NCBI GenBank assembly: GCA_015501585.1
Contig: JADNRY010000086.1
Location: 158,885 to 222,884 of the forward strand
DNA: 64,000 nt
Reading direction: 5' to 3'
Origin: Rhodocollybia butyracea
Taxonomy: Eukaryota > Basidiomycota > Agaricomycetes > Agaricales > Omphalotaceae
Position numbers and translations under genes: made by a program. The first letter of the stretch is position 1. Each line of letters starts with the position of its first letter. Shown piece by piece: positions 56,901 to 64,000 of this stretch. The notes under the pieces are model-generated. The model was not told the origin of the DNA and searched no databases. It worked only from the letters and a program-made list of their open reading frames with translations.

Positions 56901-58030
56901 GCTAACTCATCAGTTGCAGGAGGCAATCCAGAGTGTTGAATAGTGACTTTGTTCAAAGGTTCTAAACTCTGCACAAGTCTAATTGTTTTGCCATCTTTCT
57001 TGAGAACTCCAAACCATCTTGATCTATAAGAGAGTTTGAGGGCTCAAAAACTCCGGCTTCAATCTTAGTTCTAACTGCTTTGCACACTTCATCATAGGTA
57101 CCAGGCGGAATAGGAATATTTTTCTGCACCCAAGGTGTGTGGGGCACTACAGGCATTTCCACAGGTGGAAAGAAGTCTTCTCGAAACTTCCCTCTTTCCT
57201 GGTCATTCCATGCAAATCCTTTCTCCTGAACCATCATAAAGTGGTGCATAAGTTTTCTTTCTTCAGGCCATAGAAAATCTTCATCATGAATCTTATCTAT
57301 GATTTCCTTTCTCTCCTGGGTATACCTCCCAGTAGGTGTAAATTCTGGTGGGTGCTTGCTCAAAGTAGGTAGATCCTGTAAAGGATCACCTTTGATTTCT
57401 CTAACAATCCTAAAGTGCTGAGGAAGTTCACCAATAATTGGCTTCACCTTCCTGGCTACAGGCTTGTATTTGAACACAGATTCAATTGGCTCTGATAAAT
57501 TACAACCCAGAGTGGGTGCAGGTTCTTGTACAGGGGAAAAGAGACTCCCATAAAAAGTGGAAACTGTTTTTGGGTTTTTCAACTTTTCAAATTTTTCAGG
57601 GGTTTTATCTTTTTCTAGTGTTTTTGGGGTCCCAGAGGACTTGTCCAAATTTTCCAATGTTTTTGGTTTTTCCACATTTTCTAATTTTTCTATGCTTTTC
57701 TGCAAGTTCAAAGAGGCCTCTGGCTCAACTGCAACTGAGTAAGTAGCATGTTGATCCTTTGGACTGTTCTCTGCACTTGGCTTTTCTTTATAAATATCAT
57801 TCAAGAAATTACAAAGACTAGATTGAGCCGCTCTATCATTCTGTGTCCCCTTCAAAGACTTTGCCAAATAGGCATTTCTCAGTTGGGCTGCAGAAAAGTT
57901 CTTTTTCTTTGGTAAGCAATAACTCTGGATTTTTACTTCCATGAGTTGATCAACTTCAAAAATAACAGCTACCTCTCCTTGATCATGCTTAATCAACTCA
58001 TCGAGGTTAGCAGAAAACCCTGAACCTTAG
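53958..58030 (-). pseudogene. Gypsy pol: reverse transcriptase, RNase H, integrase (two frameshifts in RT)
   Basis: The -1 frame opens after TAA 58033-58031 and runs on the minus strand. RT spans about 57100-56400: VQSLEPLNKVT, TTLPMGWTNSVPIFHDD and catalytic YIDDVP. Single-base losses near 57030 and 56718 shift the frame twice, between RT blocks. From 56714 one 918-codon frame holds RNase H (LSVDSSFKGVG, QPKRELYGFY, VDAKYIKGM), the integrase zinc module (AHDGLGHKG ... CHLCQ), the DDE core (HADTMHM, IYTDNGPPF, NGKIERPHWD) and a C-terminal GPY-type segment (QPRWWGPCIII). The tail is acidic. The enzymes reverse transcribe and integrate; the shifts should kill RT unless they are sequencing errors. 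Confidence 0.88.
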
Positions 58031-59183
58031 GTTTGGTTCCTGAGTCTTCCCCTGCTGCTTTCTTCTGTTCATCGGGTTCATCAATGATTTCAACATTTGG
58101 TGGCCTTTTAGTCAATATCGCTGCAGTTCCTCTGGCAAAGGTAGGTATGGTTAACCTTCTGCTGGTCATTGGGTCTTTCAAGGTCACTATCTGTCTTCCA
58201 TCAGAAAAGTTCTGGATCTGAGTTTGCAACAAAGTGTCAAAGGGTCTTCCTAGAAGTACATCATAGGCAGGTGATCTAATAACATGGACTTGCAATAATA
58301 CAGTCATGTCACCAAAAAGGAATGGTACATTCCTTGCCAAACCCAATGATTTATCTAAGCCTTTGTTTGCACTTTGCATATAAATCACAACATCAGGATC
58401 CCAGACTAAGCCAGTCTTCTCAGCTTTATCTTGGGATATGGATACTATTTGTGAACCTGAGTCCAACAAACATTCTATGTGCATTCTTCCATTCAGAAGT
58501 GGGTAGATTGACCTTAGACTCTGAGAATCAGAGGCCACCACAATCTGTTTGGGTTTCTCATCTGGCGCAAGAGCTTCAAGGTATTGTAGAACAACATCCC
58601 CAACAACATAGGCTGAGACAGTCTCGCCATTATTGGACTTCACTGTATCTACTTTTTCCCAGGTTGCAGCAGGTAAAGCTTGGACATCAATTGTATCACT
58701 ATCAAAGTTTATCCCTTTGAATTGGGACTTAACTTGAGTGGAATTTAATGTCTTTGCAGGTACCTTCTGCTGACTAACTCTTGCTTTCAATTCTTCTCTA
58801 ATGGGTTTTGCAGCAGACAATAATTCACTAGTTTTGAGGGTGACATCACTGTCAAGAATCCTCTCCACAAGCTCATTAACTGTGCCACTTCTTTCAATGG
58901 GTGCAACAAAATTGTATGCAGTTCCTTTGCTCTCTGCCTGAGGTGGACTCTCGTCTCTTTTGGAAATTGAAGTCCCCATCATTGGAAGCTCAGAAACATC
59001 TTTCACATTCATATATGGGTTGGCCGGAATTTCTCCAACTTCAAACTCTTTCTCTTTGAACTTGTCTTTTTCTTTACTTTTATTCTTCATAGGAGGGACA
59101 GAAACATATGCTCGATTTGCTGGATTAGAATGGTTCTCAGAGGACTTGGTAACAGCATCAGTCCTGATCATTGAACTCTTCAT
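57993..59183 (-). CDS. Gypsy protease ORF
   Basis: ATG 59183 overlaps the gag stop (ATGA). 396 codons. The aspartic protease core is CLLDSGSQIVSISQDKAEK, with later VLLGRPFDTLLQTQIQN. It cleaves the Gag and Pol precursors in the particle. The upstream ~220 residues (NPYMNVKDVSELP, LLSAAKPIREELKARVSQQK) form a spacer shared with the decayed copy at 35735-36390. Its 3' end carries a frameshift heptamer and overlaps the pol frame by about 38 bases. Confidence 0.85.
   Translation of the reverse strand: MKSSMIRTDAVTKSSENHSNPANRAYVSVPPMKNKSKEKDKFKEKEFEVGEIPANPYMNVKDVSELPMMGTSISKRDESPPQAESKGTAYNFVAPIERSGTVNELVERILDSDVTLKTSELLSAAKPIREELKARVSQQKVPAKTLNSTQVKSQFKGINFDSDTIDVQALPAATWEKVDTVKSNNGETVSAYVVGDVVLQYLEALAPDEKPKQIVVASDSQSLRSIYPLLNGRMHIECLLDSGSQIVSISQDKAEKTGLVWDPDVVIYMQSANKGLDKSLGLARNVPFLFGDMTVLLQVHVIRSPAYDVLLGRPFDTLLQTQIQNFSDGRQIVTLKDPMTSRRLTIPTFARGTAAILTKRPPNVEIIDEPDEQKKAAGEDSGTKPKVQGFLLTSMS
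58014..58020 (-). promoter_or_regulatory. Candidate -1 ribosomal frameshift heptamer
   Basis: The minus strand reads G GGT TTT in protease-frame phase, fitting the X XXY YYZ rule. It lies within the 38-base window where the protease and pol frames are both open. Slipping back one base enters the pol frame (next codons TCT GCT AAC). Confidence 0.6.
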
Positions 59184-61144
59184 TTTTCCTGCTTCTCTTG
59201 CTCTTGTTGTCTCCTAGTCTGAACAAAAGCTTCCAACTCATTCAAAGTCATTTGTCCCTGATTCTGTTGTACAAGTTGTGTCATTGGAGTGACATTCCTT
59301 ATACTATTCATAGGTTGAGAATTATAGTTCATTCCCATATTTGGGTTGAACAGACTCTGATTCAAAAATTGGTTCATTGGAGGAGCCATGGAATTCATAT
59401 ACTGATTTCCGGGTGGTGTCCATCCAACTTGAGAAAATTGACTCAGCGGCAAAGCAGGAACTGCACTCGGCTCAGGCGCATTATACATCTGAGAATGAGG
59501 AGCTCTCATACCCTGCAACTCTCTCTCTAACTGAGCAATCTTCACATCTCTATCATCCAGTTGATTACTCAAATAAGTGGACATTGTAGCAGTATTTAGT
59601 ATACCAGGGATATTCGCTGGAGTACTCTGCACAAAGTTCACAGATCTGTTCTTCTCTTTCGAGGCATAGTAATAATCAATCCGGTCCTTCTCACATACAG
59701 CCCCAACTGGTTCTCTAGGAATAGGGTAATTGCCAGGCAATCTGACTCTGCCATTAACCACAACAATTCTACCCAGTTCAATCAAGTCAGCCTTGTGAGG
59801 GCAATCATCTCTCATATGGCCTTCTTCATTACAGAAGAAGCAAGCAAATCTATTCTGCTGGTGTTCATTTGAAGCAAATCTGACATTGTGATTACTATAT
59901 CCCCCAGAGTTTTGTGGGTTAGAGTGCTGATGTCCAGCATTCTTGTCCATGGTACTCTGTTGAAATGTTCTCATCAAGTCATTGAGCTGCTTAGAATTTT
60001 CATGTCTAAGTTGCTCTTGATTTATCTTGATGGTATCCAGAAGGACAGCCATCTTTTCTGAAATCAAGTCAGACACTTGCTGTTGCAAATATTCTGGCTT
60101 GACTGCTATCTTGGATGTGGAAGCAGAGGACATTGTTCTAGGACTTTCATAAGACAGTGGGTCTGTCCCAGGCATAGTACCTCTAACAATCTCTTCTCCT
60201 TGTGATATCACATCATCAATCTCATACATGTCATCCTGCCTGGCCTTGAGTCCAGCGGGTACTTTTCTAGTCTTGCCTTTCAAACGCAAGGCAGAAAAAA
60301 TTGCGGACCTAAAGCTAACATCCAAAGCTCCTGTAAATTTCTCTACAAGTTCTCTGTTTGTCACTAAGGGCTCCACTTGTACTGCTGCTCCAGCCTGGCT
60401 GGGCGGGTTCAATTCTAGTTTAATAGCTCTGAACTTTCTGATGAGTGCTAAGTACTCGTCTAAGTCGGAACTATCAATGTTCTTGTATTTCTTGAACAGC
60501 CTGTTTAACTCCCTAATGGTACCTCTTTCTTCATCAGAGGCTCCCGGGTAGCTAGCAAGGACTGCGTTTTTGAAATCCAAGAATGGTGTAGCATCTGTGA
60601 GAGATTCTGGCAAAGCCTTCCATTCCCAAGACACAGCACCATCTGGATATCTACAAGACCACTTCTTCTTCTCTTTCTCATCAGTGATATTGCTATCAGT
60701 GAAAAGATCTTCTAGTTCTTCAAAATATCTTCTGACTTTTAAAGGGTCATCAGTCCCTTCAACAGTTAAGACAGGAGCATCCCTAGAACCAGGTCTTGGC
60801 ATAGAGGGACTCATGCTGCTAGTTTGTTGTTTTGGTAATGCGGGCGGGTTCAAAGGTTGTAAATTCAAAGGTAAACTTGGACTTGTAGTACCAAGTGGAG
60901 GTGTAACTAGAGAAGTAGATCTCTGTCTCTGAGTATTCAAGTTAGAATTAATTCTCTGTTGTGTTGTTCCACTTGCTAAAGATCTAGCTCTGGTAGCAAT
61001 GGGTATGCGAGAAGTGCTTTCTGTTCTAGAACGACTCTGAGATTGAGATTGTTCTGTGTTAGCTTGCTGTTGGCTTTCAGATTGCACTTGAGCACGGGTA
61101 GTAGCTCTAGTTTGTCTTTGACTGCCAACAGTGTCACTTGGCAC
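59180..61144 (-). CDS. Gypsy Gag
   Basis: The open frame gives about 654 codons. A low-complexity Gln/Ser/Arg head is followed by the capsid-like region (YFEELEDLFTDSNITDEKEK, YPGASDEERGTIRELNRLFK, TNRELVEKFTGALDVSF), a coiled coil, and one zinc knuckle CFFCNEEGHMRDDC (exact CX2CX4HX4C). It would form the virus-like particle and bind element RNA. No in-frame ATG precedes 60814; the frame starts at GTG 61144 after a TGA near 61190, so the true start is uncertain (leader splicing, non-AUG or ATG 60814). It ends in A-TGA overlapping the protease ATG. Confidence 0.87.
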   Translation of the reverse strand: MPSDTVGSQRQTRATTRAQVQSESQQQANTEQSQSQSRSRTESTSRIPIATRARSLASGTTQQRINSNLNTQRQRSTSLVTPPLGTTSPSLPLNLQPLNPPALPKQQTSSMSPSMPRPGSRDAPVLTVEGTDDPLKVRRYFEELEDLFTDSNITDEKEKKKWSCRYPDGAVSWEWKALPESLTDATPFLDFKNAVLASYPGASDEERGTIRELNRLFKKYKNIDSSDLDEYLALIRKFRAIKLELNPPSQAGAAVQVEPLVTNRELVEKFTGALDVSFRSAIFSALRLKGKTRKVPAGLKARQDDMYEIDDVISQGEEIVRGTMPGTDPLSYESPRTMSSASTSKIAVKPEYLQQQVSDLISEKMAVLLDTIKINQEQLRHENSKQLNDLMRTFQQSTMDKNAGHQHSNPQNSGGYSNHNVRFASNEHQQNRFACFFCNEEGHMRDDCPHKADLIELGRIVVVNGRVRLPGNYPIPREPVGAVCEKDRIDYYYASKEKNRSVNFVQSTPANIPGILNTATMSTYLSNQLDDRDVKIAQLERELQGMRAPHSQMYNAPEPSAVPALPLSQFSQVGWTPPGNQYMNSMAPPMNQFLNQSLFNPNMGMNYNSQPMNSIRNVTPMTQLVQQNQGQMTLNELEAFVQTRRQQEQEKQEK

Positions 61145-61229
61145 AGATCTCTTGTTTCTTTTGGGGGCTATGGTAGGCCTTTTGTTTCAAGCAAGTTGTA
61201 AATCAAGCTCAAAGTTCAATCTGTATACC

Positions 61230-61246
61230 CCTCGCGGTGGGCTCCA
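61230..61246 (-). promoter_or_regulatory. Gypsy primer-binding site
   Basis: Two bases inside the 5' LTR the minus strand reads TGGAGCCCACCGCGAGG, complementary to a tRNA 3' end finishing ...GGGCTCCA. I did not assign the isoacceptor. Confidence 0.7.
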
Positions 61247-61248
61247 GA

Positions 61249-62987
61249 TGATAGGGCTAACTATGGGTATGTGGGCAGAAGGCAAAACAACACCAACACA
61301 AACACACAATCAGACTTTTGAGTTCTGGGGTAATTCAAGATTGATCAATGGACTCTATTGCACAAAATGCTCTATAGTCTCTGGGGTTCTCTTTGTACTT
61401 TAACTATTCCTTTCAAAACAAGACTCTGGACTTCAAAACTTTCAAACAAGACAAGACTGGGACTTTAACTTTCAATCAATCAACAACAACAACAACAAGT
61501 GCAAGGTCTCTTTCTTTGTCTGTTCAAATGCAATCCAAGTTCATTCAAGTTCTGTCAGAAGCAAAAGCACTCTGAATAATTCTGTTCTTTCTTCTGCCAG
61601 AAGCACCCTATTACTACAAGCTTGACAGCAAGCTTGTTAACCTGGGGGGGAGGGATGCCTGCTCTTTCTGGAGGTCTCCCCTTGATTATATACCCAAGGA
61701 AGCCAAGAGTATTGGTAAGGGGAGCATGTGCTCTGCATACGAGGCTGTATGGCATCATATGGTCAATTCTATTGTGAAATTTTACATCAGACCCGGAAAC
61801 GGTGAGCAGAGACCGCCCCATGAGGTCGTTTCACTCTATTCAGTTCCATTTCGGATCATAGATGTTCAATCTCGAGTTCTTGGTATGTTCTTTTTCATTC
61901 ATTCTTGATTGTCAGTACTTACAGTGACTTATGACTGTAAGTAAGTGTGAACCAGTAGTCCACAGGTTCTATAAGTGAGGGAGGACTTGAAGAAGGATGT
62001 ATCTCAGCTATTCTCGCCTCGATAATCGTCATCTAAGCCCTACAACATCAAGTTTCATTCTAATCTGTGAAATACTGCTCCAAGGGGACAGATCTCAGTT
62101 CTATGCTGGAGCATCGGAAAACCACCCGGTATCGGGACGTCTTACCGTATTTCCAACTCGTATAGACTCGTTTCAAGGGTTCATAAAATTTCTAAGGTCT
62201 CTGACTGATGGCTATTGAAGTATGAGCATATCTATAGAAATATAGGTATGTCTCCTCCTAGTACCTACTCAAATCTCGTCTCTATGGTCGGGGGACACAT
62301 GGAGTATAAGGCGGGAGGGCAGGGGACGTCGACGGGACCTGTTCGGACTCGGTTTGACCCCCACTCTTGTCCTGTATCATCATGCTATGCAATTATTTGA
62401 AAATGAGGCATTTATCCCAACAACTGATGTAACCATGTTCTGGGACCGGAGAAGTACCCTGGATACCGGTATTTCGATGCCGTCGGATGCCTATGCACTG
62501 CTTTCGTTCGTTCTAGTGCTTCAGGGTCTCTGGTACATTTTATTTCTTGCCCCAGATTGCCCTTTTGCATGTTCTAAGTTTTATACCCTTAGTAAGGTAT
62601 TATCATTCTGAGTAAGCATTTCCTATGGAAGGGAAAGCTTGTAATCGAGTGCTAACTAGTGAAACGATGTAAGAATCATCCAAACGGTCTGCAACATCGA
62701 AGGTTTCATAGAAAACGGCCTCCTGGTGAGGTAGTTTCAAGTAAATCAATTATATCAAATTCAGAGTATGGGCCGAAATGGCCGATGTTTTGATATCAAT
62801 GTTAGGCCGTCGTGCGCGTGAAGCGGTGGCAATACAGGCGTTGTACGAGCTTGTCCGATTTGGGTTTCAGTGAACACAGCACTGGGAGAAGTCCTCCAAG
62901 TGGTATGAACACTACGTATCATGCAAAGACTATCCAGTAGTGAGCTTTAAGTCTAGTTTTAGACTCAAAAAGTCTCGGGGCGTATCA
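61249..62987 (-). mobile_element. Gypsy 5' LTR
   Basis: 1739 bp, same ends as the 3' LTR. On the minus strand a TATA-like TATATAATC lies near 61684-61692. TSD ATGG at 62988-62991. Confidence 0.95.
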
Positions 62988-63433
62988 ATGGATTGATCGG
63001 ACTACCGGACATACCGGGTGTTTGTGCCTACCACTTCTCCTATGTCGTTTCAGCCATCCTGCACCCCTCTTGGTTCAGGAATAGCTCATCCAATGGGCAC
63101 ATTACACCCACTCTTGTGTTGGCCGCACAAAAACCCAATGTTCCGGATTTGGGTGTGTATTATTCCTTGTGTTTCACCTCATCATTTGTTTGATCTCTGA
63201 GGGTGAGCTTATTGATGGCTTCAAGGTTGGACTCCAAGTCCGAATCCTCTGTAGGATTGTTGGAAGAAGTGGCGGGCTTGGCAGATATTTTTTTTGAGGA
63301 AGACTGAGACACCACATGCATTAAGTAGAAGCAAGGTACTGACAACTGTTGCATTTCGATCACTTCGTAAGCCCTGTGATCTGTGACCAGTCCATACGAA
63401 ATTTATTTTGGTAAAACCTTGACTATGTTTGTG
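62988..63433. other. Spacer
   Basis: No gene recognised; a short minus-strand Ser-rich ORF (63160-63363) is not convincing. Confidence 0.4.
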
Positions 63434-64000
63434 GGCTTATTCTATTTGGAAACCCCGTTTCTGGGGTTTCTCGAAAAACCCAGTCAAGGTGTGCGGGTCA
63501 AGAGTGTTGGATAATAAAATAGAACACGATATTACCACTCGGGATAATATATAGCACAACGGCAGAATAGAGTGAAAAGCACAATATATTCTGTTTGCCC
63601 CCTACAGCACTGAGAGAGGGGCAATTGGATGAGGTAGCGTATATCTAGCTACTGCTTATATACTGGTAATGGGGGTGATAGGAAATAAGTATGTGTAAGT
63701 ATGTGTCAATAATGAGTGTGAGATAACTATGAGCTTGATCAATCATAACAATGATACTGATATCTGCTGATATCCAACAAAGAGGATTTCTCCGGTCCAT
63801 GTCCTGGAGAGATAACCGGCCATCCTAGGCACGTGCCGTCAGGATCAACGGCAACTTAAATCTCTATATAAAAGGCCATCAACAGGTGATTGAGCGCTCC
63901 GTGTGGGCATTCTTCTGCGTTGACCTTAACAACCCGCTCAACGCTCAGACGTGCCCGCCGCCATAAAATATAGTTTCTACTTGGTATTAAATCCTGATTA
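63434..64000. mobile_element. Mutator-like MITE relative, cut by window end and split by a solo LTR
   Basis: Starts GGCTTATTCTATTTGGAAAC and is homologous to 47927-48190 (AGGATTTCTCCGG, GATAACCGGCCAT, CAACGGCAACTTAAATCT). The right end lies beyond the window. Confidence 0.75.
63505..63779. mobile_element. Solo LTR, 275 bp, with 5-bp TSD and paralogous empty site
   Basis: Ends TGTTGGAT ... ATCCAACA; target duplication AAGAG (63500-63504, 63780-63784). The homologous position near 47980 (GTGCGGGTTATAGAGGATTT) lacks it. Strand undetermined; Copia-like end sequence. Confidence 0.88.

Larger units (their letters stand above)
50446..62987 (-). mobile_element. Near-complete Ty3/gypsy LTR retrotransposon with antisense cargo gene
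   Basis: LTRs 50446-52183 and 61249-62987 begin TGATA and end TATCA, and the flanks repeat ATGG (50442-50445, 62988-62991). Coding on the minus strand is gag, protease, RT, RNase H, integrase, the gypsy order. PBS and PPT are next to the LTRs. The LTRs differ by about seven substitutions and one 1-bp indel by eye, so insertion is recent. RT carries two 1-bp frameshifts. An intact spliced gene lies antisense between pol and the 3' LTR. Confidence 0.95.

Noticed and set aside
61555..62611. Several ORFs inside the gypsy LTRs (both copies)
   Set aside because: They lie in regulatory LTR sequence, lack domains and appear twice only because the LTR is duplicated.
1..64000. tRNA, rRNA or other structured RNA genes
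   Set aside because: I looked for tRNA-like arms and conserved rRNA words and saw none beyond the two primer-binding sites.

Overview
This window looks like a repeat-rich accessory region from a filamentous basidiomycete, most likely a mushroom-forming Agaricomycete. The signs are short GT-AG introns of about 39-112 bp, a MYND-finger gene and a multi-pass membrane protein of agaric style, a Prp4-type kinase fragment, and several TE classes typical of these genomes (Copia, Ty3/gypsy, pogo-like, PIF/Harbinger, hAT-like, Mutator-like, CACTA-like). The lineage call is inference from gene style; no rRNA, tRNA or mitochondrial marker was found.

Layout. 1-4125 is the left arm of an apparently perfect inverted duplication whose right arm is 25518-29642. 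The arms carry the 3' part of a Copia element, a second decayed Copia reverse transcriptase and a dispersed repeat. 5080-8961 is a non-autonomous CACTA-like transposon with subterminal repeat arrays that has captured host exon fragments, including part of a Prp4-like kinase. 9086-11635 is a broken zinc-finger/coiled-coil gene lying antisense next to a gypsy polypurine tract and LTR. 12918-14584 is a PIF/Harbinger-like element that kept only its Myb/SANT-like gene. Host-like genes follow at 15770-17457 (MYND finger, intact), 18410-19377 (one stop codon) and 20184-20816 (unknown). 22859-24136, 33936-35734 and 41086-42083 belong to one repeat family built from the palindrome AGGTCATGACCT. 27980-32367 is a complete but defective Copia element (5-bp target duplication CTTAT). 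35735-40934 is a decayed gypsy gag split by a pogo-like element. 42417-44618 is an 8-bp-TSD element with a nested hAT MITE. 44933-46500 is a spliced membrane-protein gene, 47927-48470 a 9-bp-TSD Mutator-like MITE and 49547-49931 a small spliced secreted-protein candidate.

50446-62987 is a nearly complete 12.5-kb Ty3/gypsy element on the minus strand, with about 1.74-kb LTRs that differ at only about eight sites. It has gag, protease, RT/RNase H/integrase (RT carries two 1-bp frameshifts), a PBS and a PPT. Between the end of pol and the 3' LTR it carries an intact antisense gene with five introns (52457-53858, 377 aa). The decayed element at 9-12 kb has the same layout: an antisense spliced gene starting a few hundred bases from the 3' LTR. 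This recurring intron-bearing antisense cargo in gypsy elements is the most interesting candidate for an undescribed system here.

The window is therefore mostly nested transposons, with perhaps five host-type genes. Insertion order can be read from target-site duplications and from paralogous empty sites inside the window, for example the Harbinger element (empty site near 3860) and the solo LTR at 63505-63779 (empty site near 47980).
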